Part shown: positions 52,261 to 60,103 of the stretch, piece after piece | How the letters are laid out: every line of letters begins with the position of its first letter | How positions within the stretch are numbered: position 1 is the first letter of the stretch | Source: Clostridiales bacterium | GTDB taxonomy: Bacteria > Bacillota > Clostridia > Christensenellales > Aristaeellaceae | Assembly (NCBI GenBank): GCA_012520375.1 | Contig: JAAYOH010000024.1 | Coordinates: forward strand, 1 to 60,103 | DNA length: 60,103 bases | Direction: 5' to 3' | Program-made: the position numbers and the translations under genes | Notes under the pieces: model-generated | Told to the model about the DNA's origin: nothing | What the model saw: the letters and a program-made list of their open reading frames with translations, nothing else | Database searches by the model: none

Positions 52261-53652
52261 CTACTCCATATTGTCCGCTGCAAGTTTCGGGATGTATCGG
52301 CAGAATTCCCGGAGCTCGGCCCGATAGTCCCCCTCGATCTCCGCCATATGATGAATATAGGGGCCGTAGATCAGCTTCTTTTCCCAGGCGTCCAGGTCCT
52401 TGAAACGGGCCCACAGATAGGTGCCGTTGGTAAAGGGGCCCTCCGCCGTCTCGCAGATCCCGTTCAGCAACCTATAATTCCCATCTTCCTGGTCGAAGCG
52501 GGACACGGTATACGTGCCCTCTTTCACTTTGAACCAGGCCCGCTGCTCGTATGTCCGGGGGGCGCTTTTCGGGTCCCTGGTGGAATAGGGGAATTGGCCG
52601 CAGTGCCACAGCAGTTCCACGTTCCGATCCTCGGGATGGCGTACCGTGAATTCGCCGAAGAAGGGTGCCTTCTTGCCCCGGGCGGCACAGGACAAAAGCG
52701 CAAGGCTGATGGCGCCGTGGAGATCGCTCTCGCAGCTGACGATATAGCCCATGTCAAAGAGCACGGTATAGGCAATGCAGGGCAGGGCGCCGCAGGCCAG
52801 ACCCATGGAGGTCCAACACTCCGAGGAGATCACATTGACCCGGTACTCCTCAAAAATCTCTTTGTATAACAGCACAAAAGCCCAGATCCGGGTGAGCAGG
52901 GGCTCGGTGAGTTCGTCTACTGCGTACATCTTCCGAAGGATCCCGGCCCCTTCCGTCAACTCCGTACCCCGCTCTTCCATAATGCGTCGGAACTTCTGCT
53001 GGATGACGGCCATGTTCACCGGGACAATCTGGATGCCGAAACGCTGCATCAGCTCACCCTCGTTGAAAATGACGCTGCAGAAGGGCTTGGGCCTCATGCC
53101 GATCTCGGCGATGCGCATGCCCCGGAAATTGTTCACCATGCAGGCCACAGAGGCAAATTGCGTCAAGCCCCGGGCAAAGATCTCGTCGGTCACCCGGCAA
53201 CAGGATAGGTGGGTGAAGGGCACATTGTAGCGTTGCAACTGCCGGGCTACGCCGAACAGGCCGCACTGGCTATCGGTATGCCGCAGCCCGTCGGGCTCGA
53301 ACACGTCGTCCAGGGGCGCCCAGATCAGAGTAGGCAGATCCAGTGCCCGAGCCACCATGGCGGCAGCCTCTTCATTGCCGAAGTTGCCGTTGATGATAAA
53401 AATCCCGTCCACCTTTTCCCGGCGCATGCGTTCGATTACCGCATCCACGTCGTTTTCCGAGAACAGCACCTCCACCGGATTGATCCCCTTCAGGTCAACA
53501 AAGGAGAGGCCTTCGTCGGTGAAAGTATCTTCTATATACTTGACCAATTTCCGGCAGCGCTCCTCGGCGTATTCCCAGTTGAACATGCCGGGCCGGGGTG
53601 AGCAGTCCCGGCGAATGGGGATCAGCCCGATCTTTACCGCATATTTGAGCAT
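52261..53652 (-). CDS. L-fucose/L-arabinose isomerase-like protein
   Basis: 463 residues from ATG 53652; an in-frame GTG one codon earlier overlaps the kinase stop. It belongs to the fucose isomerase-like superfamily (two Rossmann-like N-terminal domains and a C-terminal beta domain): DGIFIINGNFGNEEAAAMVA, LIWAPLDD, MRIAEIGMRP and the metal-region NVISSECWTSMG then SCESDLHGA. These interconvert aldoses and ketoses with Mn2+. Sequence is divergent from true FucI and AraA, so a different sugar or acid is possible. One-base overlap (TGATG) with the kinase gene. Confidence 0.82.
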   Translation of the reverse strand: MLKYAVKIGLIPIRRDCSPRPGMFNWEYAEERCRKLVKYIEDTFTDEGLSFVDLKGINPVEVLFSENDVDAVIERMRREKVDGIFIINGNFGNEEAAAMVARALDLPTLIWAPLDDVFEPDGLRHTDSQCGLFGVARQLQRYNVPFTHLSCCRVTDEIFARGLTQFASVACMVNNFRGMRIAEIGMRPKPFCSVIFNEGELMQRFGIQIVPVNMAVIQQKFRRIMEERGTELTEGAGILRKMYAVDELTEPLLTRIWAFVLLYKEIFEEYRVNVISSECWTSMGLACGALPCIAYTVLFDMGYIVSCESDLHGAISLALLSCAARGKKAPFFGEFTVRHPEDRNVELLWHCGQFPYSTRDPKSAPRTYEQRAWFKVKEGTYTVSRFDQEDGNYRLLNGICETAEGPFTNGTYLWARFKDLDAWEKKLIYGPYIHHMAEIEGDYRAELREFCRYIPKLAADNME

Positions 53653-54662
53653 CACCGCTTCCCTCCCACGTCCTGGCCAAAAAAGCCATGCTTATAGTGG
53701 CTCTCCCGCCGGTCGATCTCGGCGGTGTCGATCTCCCCGGTCTCCAGGAAGCGCAGTACGTTGCCCAGGGTGGGAATGCCGGCGCGCCCCCCCTGTCGGG
53801 TGCATTTGATGGCGGAGCAAGCAGAGCAGAAACGGGCAATCTCCGGGACCGTCCAGCCCTTCAGGTAGCCGTAATTGAAAGCGCCGTGGAAAACGTCCCC
53901 CGCCCCGGTGGAATCCACCGTTTCCACCGTAAAAGCCGGAGTCTCGAAGTACTGATCCTTTCCATACACACCAAAACAGCCCTGGGTACCAAAGGTAAAA
54001 ATAACGATCTCCGGGCCCCTTTCCCGGATATACCGGCAGGTCTCCGCCCGGCTCATCTCCACTCCCATCTCCCGTTGCATGGTGTTGTAGTAGGTTTCCG
54101 AGGCGATGAATATGTCCAGTATATCGTAGTGCTGGTAGATGTCGGGGCGATAATAGGCGGCGTCGATGCTGATCTTGCCCCCCGCGGCCCGGACAATCTC
54201 ACAGGCCCGCAGCACCACGGGGTTGGTGTAGCCGATGTGCATGATTCTGGTTGCCCGCAGGAAATCCTCGTCCAGGTCCTCCAACTCGATCTCCCGGCAA
54301 GTACCCCTTTTGCTGATGAACTCCTTGCCCTCTATCGCCCGCTCCGTCACCGCAATGCAAAAGTCGGTGCGGGTACCGGGATCCATGATCACGTGGGAGG
54401 TATCCACATGGTTGTAGGCAAAATCCGCCAGGTTGGCGTAGCCAAAAATGTCGTCTCCAACGACGCCCAACATGGCCGCCTTCATGCCAAGCATGCCACA
54501 GGTCACCAAAGCGGTGGGCACATTGCCGCCCCCTTGGAAGCAGTACTCCCTCATAGCCAGATTCTGGTTGCTCCGGGGCAACCGGTCCAGTTCCACCAGC
54601 AAGTCCTGCATGGGGTTTGAGAAGCCGATGACATCGATCGTCTTTTCGACAAAACTGTTCAT
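53652..54662 (-). CDS. PfkB family sugar kinase
   Basis: 336 residues from ATG 54662 (GGAGGA upstream). Ribokinase fold: N-terminal substrate motif CFQGGGNVPTALVTCGMLG and the C-terminal PfkB signature VDSTGAGDVFHGAF with the catalytic Asp. It phosphorylates a free sugar or sugar acid with ATP. Position between aldehyde dehydrogenase and FucI-like isomerase, with the aldolase two genes on, suggests the order isomerase, kinase, aldolase. Confidence 0.92.
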   Translation of the reverse strand: MNSFVEKTIDVIGFSNPMQDLLVELDRLPRSNQNLAMREYCFQGGGNVPTALVTCGMLGMKAAMLGVVGDDIFGYANLADFAYNHVDTSHVIMDPGTRTDFCIAVTERAIEGKEFISKRGTCREIELEDLDEDFLRATRIMHIGYTNPVVLRACEIVRAAGGKISIDAAYYRPDIYQHYDILDIFIASETYYNTMQREMGVEMSRAETCRYIRERGPEIVIFTFGTQGCFGVYGKDQYFETPAFTVETVDSTGAGDVFHGAFNYGYLKGWTVPEIARFCSACSAIKCTRQGGRAGIPTLGNVLRFLETGEIDTAEIDRRESHYKHGFFGQDVGGKR

Positions 54663-54681
54663 CAAATTGTTCCTCCCTCCC

Positions 54682-56106
54682 CTACGGTATCATGGACAGG
54701 TATTTCAGGTCAAAGTACTCCGCCAGAGACCACAGGGATTTATCCACCCCGACACCCGACTGCTTGGTGCCCGAATGGGGCGAGAACTCGGTGCCGCCGG
54801 AGCCGTTGATGAAGATTTCCCCCGCCTCGAAGCCCGAAAAGGCCTTGGCGATATCCGGGGCACGATGCCCGAAGAAATAAGCAGACAAGCCGTAAATGGT
54901 GTTGTTGGCTTTGGAAATTGCCTCGTCCAGGTCCGAGAAGGGCTGTAGGGGGATGATAGGCCCAAAGATTTCCTCGGTGGACACCCGCATGTCGTCGGTC
55001 ACATCCCGGAGCAGGGCCGGAGTAATATAACAGCCCGCCTCAAAGCCCTCGGGGATCGTACCTCCCGAAAGCAGAGAAGCGCCCTTGGCCACTGCGTCCT
55101 CAATGAGGCGGAACATGCGGTCCCGGGCCTCTTTGTTGATCATGGGCCCGATGACATTGCCCGGGTCTTTCCACCTGCCTGGAACCACGTCGGCCAGGCG
55201 TTTTTTCGTGCATTCGATGACCTGTTCGTAAATCTTCTCATGCACATAAATCCGGTTGTAGTTCACGCAGGTCTGCCCCGCAAAGCCGCACTTTTTGGCA
55301 ATGAGATTGGCCACCACCGCATCGGGATCTGCATCGTCCATCACCACCACCGGTGCATTGCCCCCCAATTCGAAGGAGAACTTTTTGATGGAGGTGGCTG
55401 CCTCCCGCATGATGGCCAAGCCGGTTTCGCTGGAGCCGATCAGGGTGATCATCTTGGGGATGGTGCTGCTGTTCAGGGTGCGTCCCACCTCACCGGCGGG
55501 CCCGGAGAGGATATTGATGACGCCGGCAGGGAAGCCGATACGTTCCGCCACCTCCCCCAAATACAGGGTAGCCAGAGGGGTCTGGCTGGAGGGTTTGATG
55601 ATGCAGGTGCAGCCGGAAACAACCGAGGGAGCGATCTTCAGCCCGGCATTGCCGAGGGGATAGTTCCAGGCAAGGTGCCCCACCACCACGCCTACGGGCT
55701 GGCGCTCCACCACATGGATAGAGCCGTCGGTGCCCAGGTTGGGGATCTGGGTACCGTACACCCGCTTGACCTCGTCACAGTAGTAGGAGAAACTGATCAT
55801 GCACCAGTCGAAGTCAGCCTTGGCCAGGGAATAGGTCCTGCCGGACTCTTGGGAGATGAGCCGGATAAATTTGTCGCTCTCCGCCAGGCACGCTTCCCGA
55901 AACTTCAGCAGCCAGGCAATACGCTCCCCTATCGGGGTTTTGGACCAGGTGACGAAGGCGCGCCGGGCAGCTTCCAGGGCTTCCTGAGCCTGGCTGGCGT
56001 CTGCAGAACCCACAACCCCCACTTCTTCGCCAGTGGCAGGATCGTATACGGGAAGGGGTTTGCCCCGTCCCTCCACCGTTCTGCCGTTGATATACTGTTT
56101 GTACAT
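54682..56106 (-). CDS. NAD(P)-dependent aldehyde dehydrogenase
   Basis: 474 residues from ATG 56106 (GGAGGAG upstream). Catalytic Cys in GQTCVNYNRIYVHE, the general base Glu in FELGGNAP, the amide Asn in LAWNYPLGN. The set resembles succinate-semialdehyde and lactaldehyde/glycolaldehyde dehydrogenases (EEIFGPIIPL). In this context it probably oxidises the small aldehyde released by one of the aldolases. One base from the enolase-like gene. Confidence 0.92.
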   Translation of the reverse strand: MYKQYINGRTVEGRGKPLPVYDPATGEEVGVVGSADASQAQEALEAARRAFVTWSKTPIGERIAWLLKFREACLAESDKFIRLISQESGRTYSLAKADFDWCMISFSYYCDEVKRVYGTQIPNLGTDGSIHVVERQPVGVVVGHLAWNYPLGNAGLKIAPSVVSGCTCIIKPSSQTPLATLYLGEVAERIGFPAGVINILSGPAGEVGRTLNSSTIPKMITLIGSSETGLAIMREAATSIKKFSFELGGNAPVVVMDDADPDAVVANLIAKKCGFAGQTCVNYNRIYVHEKIYEQVIECTKKRLADVVPGRWKDPGNVIGPMINKEARDRMFRLIEDAVAKGASLLSGGTIPEGFEAGCYITPALLRDVTDDMRVSTEEIFGPIIPLQPFSDLDEAISKANNTIYGLSAYFFGHRAPDIAKAFSGFEAGEIFINGSGGTEFSPHSGTKQSGVGVDKSLWSLAEYFDLKYLSMIP

Positions 56107-56107
56107 T

Positions 56108-57427
56108 TTATGCTCCTCCTTTTTCAAGCGCCTTGGCCCGCTTTTGATTGCGCCATCCCTTAAGTCCCCGGGCACCCAGGAAGCGAGCGCCGGAGCCAAG
56201 TTCCTCTTCGATCTCCAGCAACCTGTTGCCCCGTTCGCCTATACCGCTCTCCCGGATGGAGCCCGCATTGATTCCTACGGCGTAGTCGCCGATGGCGGCG
56301 CCTTCGCCCCGGCTGTCCGAGGGCATGACCGCGTAGCCAAAGTGATAGGCGTACTGGACCATGTCCAAAGCTTCGGAAATGGTGCCGATCTGGTTGATCT
56401 TCAGCAAGATGGCATTTCCTGCTCCCTGAGAAATGCCGTGGGCAACCCGCCGGATGTCTGTGGTGAACAGGTCGTCCCCCACCACCTGGATGCCGGAATC
56501 CCGGGTGAAAGCCGCAGTGGTCTCGTAATCGTCCTCGTTGAAGGGATCCTCGATGATGCAGAAAGGGTACCGCTCAATGATCTTCAGGTAGAACTTATAG
56601 AGTTCATCCTTGGTTTTCGGTCTGCTGTCGAAGAGGCCGTAGTAGCGCCTGTCCTCCCTGTCGTAGTAGGTGTCTGTGGCCACATCCATCTGGAAACCTA
56701 CCCGCCCCTCATATCCCGTCTCGATGATGGTCTGGGTCATGGCGGCCCAGATCTCCTCGTCACTGTTGAAATAACCCGCCGGAATCGCTATGAAATCCCG
56801 TTGGTTGGGCACGCCGCCAAAGAGCTTTTTCATCTTGTGTGCCCAGCGGGTATGCACCTCCCAGCAAGCGTAGGAGGCATCAGAAAAGGTATCAAAACCG
56901 AAGGCCACGATGGACATGGTGGGTTTTCCCCCCGGGGTGGTGACACCGCCGCCGTAGCGCTCATGCCCGCCCACCATGGCTGCGCCGGGAACGGGCAGGT
57001 ACATGGCCCCCGCACCTCCGATATGCCGATACAGGGGAATGCCCAGGGCCGCCGCCCCCGCCTTGAGTACGGCGGCGGATACCGCAGCCGTGGCGTTGCC
57101 CCCCAGTTCCCGTTTTGCATCGGGCACTACGGACAGGATGGCCCGGTCCACCTCGGCTTGGCGGGAAGCATCCATGCCCACCATCGCGGGGGCAATCACG
57201 TTGTTGATGCGCTCGGCTACACAGGTGACCCCCTTGCCGCCAAACCGCGTGCCCCCGTCAAAGGCAAAACACACCTCATGTGTCCCCACCGAGACCCCCG
57301 ATGTGCATACGGCACGGCCGACCGCCCCGCTTTCGGTGGTGACCAGCGCCTCCACACCAGGCAAGCCCCGGTTGGTATAAACCTGTCTTGCGTGGATCGA
57401 TCGTATTGCTGTTCCAGCCACGTTCAT
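56108..57427 (-). CDS. Enolase-superfamily protein with altered active site
   Basis: 439 residues with enolase-subgroup architecture from end to end. Conserved with enolase: Mg ligands in QMDVATDTYY, CIIEDPF and VVGDDLF, and the catalytic lysine Lys343 in LLKINQIGT. Changed: the DEGG block that holds the general-acid Glu reads IPAGYFN; the QEFM block with the second Glu reads KPTMSI; SHRSGE with the catalytic His reads SDSRGE; and the C-terminal IKTG lysine is Arg (IRESG). This argues against ordinary phosphopyruvate hydratase and for dehydration or isomerisation of another carboxylate. It lies between glycerate 2-kinase (16 nt) and aldehyde dehydrogenase (1 nt). Function unproven. Confidence 0.8.
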   Translation of the reverse strand: MNVAGTAIRSIHARQVYTNRGLPGVEALVTTESGAVGRAVCTSGVSVGTHEVCFAFDGGTRFGGKGVTCVAERINNVIAPAMVGMDASRQAEVDRAILSVVPDAKRELGGNATAAVSAAVLKAGAAALGIPLYRHIGGAGAMYLPVPGAAMVGGHERYGGGVTTPGGKPTMSIVAFGFDTFSDASYACWEVHTRWAHKMKKLFGGVPNQRDFIAIPAGYFNSDEEIWAAMTQTIIETGYEGRVGFQMDVATDTYYDREDRRYYGLFDSRPKTKDELYKFYLKIIERYPFCIIEDPFNEDDYETTAAFTRDSGIQVVGDDLFTTDIRRVAHGISQGAGNAILLKINQIGTISEALDMVQYAYHFGYAVMPSDSRGEGAAIGDYAVGINAGSIRESGIGERGNRLLEIEEELGSGARFLGARGLKGWRNQKRAKALEKGGA

Positions 57428-57443
57428 TCCCCTTCTTCTGTCA

Positions 57444-58904
57444 TCACATGATCAAAATGATTCCAAGGTCCAGTGCCGACACGCCATGTGCAGCGTGGAC
57501 GCCGCAGTCCAGCCGCCACAGAGGCTCGGAGGTGGCATGGGTCCGCATGGCCTGCCACAGGTCGATGCCCGCCTCCCGGGCCTCTTCCAGGGTATATCCG
57601 TCCACGATGGCGCCCGCCAGGCACTCCGGAGCGCCGTGGAATCGAAAGCCCCCAGGTCCGTCGGTGCCGTCGGTATCCACCGCGCCGAATACGATGCGCC
57701 GGCTGTCCGCAATGGTGAGGGCTGCCGCCATGCAGTACTCCTGGTTGCGTCCCCCCACCCCGGTTCCGCTGCCCACGGTGACCACGTTCTCTCCCGAGGT
57801 CATCAGCACCACAGGGGGTTGAAAGGGCTCCCCCATGCGCTCCACGCATAGGGCCATTTGAGCATTGACATACCCTGCTTCCCGGGCTTCTGCCTCCATG
57901 TACTCGCTGAGCATGATGCACTGGAGCCCCAATTTTTTTGCCCGCCTGCGCACCGCGGGATACACGGTAGCGTCCTTGAAGATCAGGCCGAAAAAACGGT
58001 CCCCGGTGGCCACAAATTCCGCCACGCCCATGTTTTCGTTGTGGGGCCCTCCCGCCAGCAGATGCTGCCGGATGGAGGCGGGCGTATCCTCCCAGGCCCC
58101 CCACTTTTTGATGACCCCGATAGCGTCCCCGTAGGTAGAGGGAGAGGCGACGGTCGGAAAAAAAGTATTCTTTTCCAGCATCTCGAAATAGCTCGCCCGC
58201 AGGACCGGCGTCCCCATCTTGGCGGGATCCGCCGTGGTCAGGTGTACCTGGGCAGCCGGCCGGAACAACCGCTGCAAGCGGCCGCCCTTGAAACGGTCAA
58301 TGTGGGTGCGCACCTTGTTCAAGTCCCCGGTAGGCACTCCCTTTTCGATTTGCATCAGATGGGTGAAGCGGGCAATGTCCGAAATTTCGATGTCCCCTGC
58401 GGGATAGGTCATGAGGGAACCACAGCCGCTGCCCGAAACGGTGAACACCAGGTCCCGTTCCGTGATGCCCTTCGCCAGGGCTTCGATCTTCCGGCATCCT
58501 TCTACACAGGCCAAATCCGGCAAAGGGTGCCCCGCCAGTGTCACCCCGATGCGTTTGCAGATAACGGGCTCCCCGTGCTTGTCGATGACATGCCCCCCGG
58601 TAAGGCGGTCTCCCAGAACCTCCTCCAGGGCCAGGGCTGCCCGCTGCACACCTTTGGCAGCGCCGATGACGAAGATCCTGTCGAACTCCTTGAACGGGTA
58701 TACCATAGGCCCGGCGTGGGGATCCCCTTCCATTTCAAAATCCCGATCATCTAAAACGATCCCATCCTGCTCCAACCGGACAAGCTGTTTGACCCTGGCG
58801 TACGGGTCCAGGGCGTCCAGGCCAGCATCCAGCAGCTCCGCCACGATCTTCCGGCCCTCCCGATTGCCGTGCGCAGTGAGCGCCCCTTTGTTCAGGATAC
58901 GCAT
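57444..58904 (-). CDS. Glycerate 2-kinase, MOFRL family
   Basis: 486 residues: N-terminal DUF4147 domain and C-terminal MOFRL domain. Signatures: FVIGAAKGVQRAALALEE, VSGSGCGSLMTYP, GTGVGGRNQE and GAVDTDGTDGPGG. The enzyme makes 2-phosphoglycerate from D-glycerate. It starts one base after the aldo/keto reductase stop with no clear ribosome binding site, so it is probably translated by coupling. It provides the link from sugar-acid fragments to lower glycolysis. Some changes around the substrate loop leave room for a related hydroxy acid. Confidence 0.88.
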   Translation of the reverse strand: MRILNKGALTAHGNREGRKIVAELLDAGLDALDPYARVKQLVRLEQDGIVLDDRDFEMEGDPHAGPMVYPFKEFDRIFVIGAAKGVQRAALALEEVLGDRLTGGHVIDKHGEPVICKRIGVTLAGHPLPDLACVEGCRKIEALAKGITERDLVFTVSGSGCGSLMTYPAGDIEISDIARFTHLMQIEKGVPTGDLNKVRTHIDRFKGGRLQRLFRPAAQVHLTTADPAKMGTPVLRASYFEMLEKNTFFPTVASPSTYGDAIGVIKKWGAWEDTPASIRQHLLAGGPHNENMGVAEFVATGDRFFGLIFKDATVYPAVRRRAKKLGLQCIMLSEYMEAEAREAGYVNAQMALCVERMGEPFQPPVVLMTSGENVVTVGSGTGVGGRNQEYCMAAALTIADSRRIVFGAVDTDGTDGPGGFRFHGAPECLAGAIVDGYTLEEAREAGIDLWQAMRTHATSEPLWRLDCGVHAAHGVSALDLGIILIM

Positions 58905-58905
58905 A

Positions 58906-59754
58906 TCAGAAGGCGACAGTATCCGGATCGGGGGCCTCGCCGCAGCTTCCTTCCAGCCCTGCGATCAGCGCCATATCCTCTTCGGATAAGGTAAAGTCAA
59001 AAATTTTCGTATTCTCCAGGATGCGGGCCGGGTCCGCCGACTTGGGCAGGGGCAGATAGCCCATCTGCAGACTCCAGCGCAGGCAAATCTGGCCCACGCT
59101 CCTACCGTACTTCCGGGCCAGGGCTTTCATCACGGGATTTGCAAAGACGCTGCCCGTGCCGAAGGGGCTGTAGGCCTCCACCAGAATGTCGTGGGCGCAG
59201 CAGTAGGCCACTGTCTCCTCCTGGGTGATGCCCGGGCACAACTTCAGCTGGTTTACCATGGGGGCGATCCGGGCAGTCTCCTTCAGCGCCTCCAGGTGGT
59301 GGGGCAGGAAGTTGCTCACTCCGATGGCGCGGATGCGCCCGGCCTGGTATAATTCCTCGAAGGCGCGCCAGGTACCCGCCGTGGCTTCCTTCCAGATGGG
59401 CCGGAATTGGACCGGGTTGGGCCAATGGATCAGATACAGATCCAGGTAGTCCACCTCCAGCTTTTCCATCGTCCACTGGAAGGCTTCCAGGGTAGCGGCG
59501 TATCCGTGGGCAGCATTGCGCAGCTTGCTGGTGATGAAAATCTCCTCCCGGGGGATTCCGCTTTCCCGCACCGCCCGGCCTACGCTGCGCTCATTGCCGT
59601 AGGCAGCGGCGGTATCGATCAGCCGGTAGCCCGCCTCCAGGGCCAGGCTCACCGCACGGGTTCCGGTGTCCTCCCGGCTCTGCCAGGTGCCAAAACCCAG
59701 GCAGGGAATCTGCACCCCATTGGACAGGGTAAAACAGCTTCGTAAAGATTGCAT
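58906..59754 (-). CDS. Aldo/keto reductase
   Basis: 282 residues from ATG 59754 (GGAGGA upstream; ATG 59769 is within the binding site region). Catalytic tetrad: Asp in LIDTAAAYGNE (with Tyr), Lys in FITSKL and His in LIHWPNP. NADPH-binding C-terminal LPLPKSADPARILEN. It probably reduces a short aldehyde or keto sugar in the same route. 21 nt after the KDPG-type aldolase. Confidence 0.93.
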   Translation of the reverse strand: MQSLRSCFTLSNGVQIPCLGFGTWQSREDTGTRAVSLALEAGYRLIDTAAAYGNERSVGRAVRESGIPREEIFITSKLRNAAHGYAATLEAFQWTMEKLEVDYLDLYLIHWPNPVQFRPIWKEATAGTWRAFEELYQAGRIRAIGVSNFLPHHLEALKETARIAPMVNQLKLCPGITQEETVAYCCAHDILVEAYSPFGTGSVFANPVMKALARKYGRSVGQICLRWSLQMGYLPLPKSADPARILENTKIFDFTLSEEDMALIAGLEGSCGEAPDPDTVAF

Positions 59755-59775
59755 ATTCTCTTCCTCCATGGCCTG

Positions 59776-60103
59776 TTATCCGTTGTTGCGCATATCCACC
59801 ACGTTCATGATACTGTGGCGCATGTTGGCTGAGATCTGCCGGAAATCCCGACGGGCAAGAGCACCCTGCTCCTGGAACATCCAATCGCCCCCCGCCGCCA
59901 GTACGCCTTTATGCTGCAGCAACGGCAGGAAGTTGGAGCCGTCCAGGCCGCCGGTGACCACAAAGCGCACGCCCGGGAATGGACCGCCATTGAACTGGGC
60001 CAAGGTTTTGACGCCGCCCATCTCGTAGACCGGGAAAAACTTGACGATGTCGATGCCGTTGTGCAGAGCCATCATGATCTCCGTGGGGGTCACACAGCCG
60101 GGC
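59776..60103 (-). CDS. KDPG/KHG aldolase, C-terminal part (5' end outside window)
   Basis: The reading frame is open to the window edge; about 108 residues visible of a protein normally near 210. It matches the C-terminal half of bifunctional 2-keto-4-hydroxyglutarate / 2-keto-3-deoxy-6-phosphogluconate aldolases: PGCVTPTEIMMAL, IVKFFPVYEMGG with the last Lys-Phe-Phe-Pro strand, and VVTGGLDGSNF at the phosphate-binding loop. The Schiff-base lysine is in the VKFFP segment. It cleaves KDPG or a related acid to pyruvate plus aldehyde. The promoter and start lie beyond the edge. Confidence 0.88.
   Translation of the reverse strand, partial: PGCVTPTEIMMALHNGIDIVKFFPVYEMGGVKTLAQFNGGPFPGVRFVVTGGLDGSNFLPLLQHKGVLAAGGDWMFQEQGALARRDFRQISANMRHSIMNVVDMRNNG

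Noticed and set aside
56108-57427. Calling this gene canonical eno (phosphopyruvate hydratase)
   Set aside because: The acid/base glutamate and histidine motifs of enolase are replaced, and the gene lies in a catabolic operon rather than near glycolytic genes.
1-60103. tRNA, rRNA, CRISPR arrays, insertion sequences or phage genes
   Set aside because: I looked through the intergenic stretches and gene content and saw no cloverleaf, no spaced repeats and no transposase, integrase or structural phage protein.

Overview
The window is chromosomal DNA of a GC-rich member of the Bacillota, most likely class Clostridia. The evidence is the gene order of the S10-spc-alpha ribosomal operon (adk, map, a KOW-domain gene, infA, rpmJ, rpsM, rpsK, rpsD, rpoA, rplQ), zinc-type S14 and S4, a zinc-lid adenylate kinase, strong AGGAGG ribosome binding sites, many GTG/TTG starts and low-GC vegetative promoters in an otherwise GC-rich sequence. 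I see no rRNA, tRNA, CRISPR array, transposase, integrase or phage gene. Nearly every base is coding; the only gene-free stretch over 300 bases (39735-40093) is the promoter and leader of the ribosomal operon.

Region 1 (1-9850): the 3' end of valS, a secreted five-repeat NlpC/P60 hydrolase, a TrmN6-like methyltransferase and a PepV-type dipeptidase on the plus strand. Convergent to these are a five-repeat L,D-transpeptidase and a FecBCD-type metal-chelate ABC importer whose 5' leader looks structured. Region 2 (9865-24003): a minus-strand sugar ABC importer (binding protein plus two permeases) divergent from a plus-strand cluster of a NagA-like deacetylase with a complete ribose-type importer; then an XRE-cupin regulator, acyl-CoA synthetase and MATE exporter; then a GH13 glucosidase and a small membrane protein on the minus strand. 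Region 3 (24064-40026): the ribosomal/secY/rpoA operon, read leftwards from a good promoter at 39997-40026 through a leader of about 260 nt with a small ORF and a perfect hairpin.

Region 4 (40094-60103, continuing off the right edge) is a catabolic island of 19 genes, all minus strand except one AraC regulator at 50570-51427. The distal block reads KDPG-type aldolase, aldo/keto reductase, glycerate 2-kinase, enolase-superfamily protein, aldehyde dehydrogenase, PfkB kinase, FucI-like isomerase and class II aldolase. The proximal block reads 2-hydroxyacid dehydrogenase, HpcH/HpaI aldolase, Lpl-type sugar ABC importer, MDR dehydrogenase, two TIM-barrel sugar isomerases/epimerases, a GldA-like dehydrogenase and an RraA-like protein. 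Most junctions overlap or lie within 30 nt. The locus looks like uptake plus complete breakdown of an uncommon sugar or sugar acid: isomerise, phosphorylate and aldol-cleave on one branch; oxidise, dehydrate and aldol-cleave on another; and recover three-carbon fragments through glycerate and 2-phosphoglycerate.

The most unusual single gene is the enolase-superfamily member (56108-57427). It keeps the metal ligands and catalytic lysine of enolase but has lost the glutamates and histidine that process 2-phosphoglycerate, so it is probably a dehydratase or isomerase for a different acid substrate. The pathway and its substrate are inferred, not shown by the sequence.
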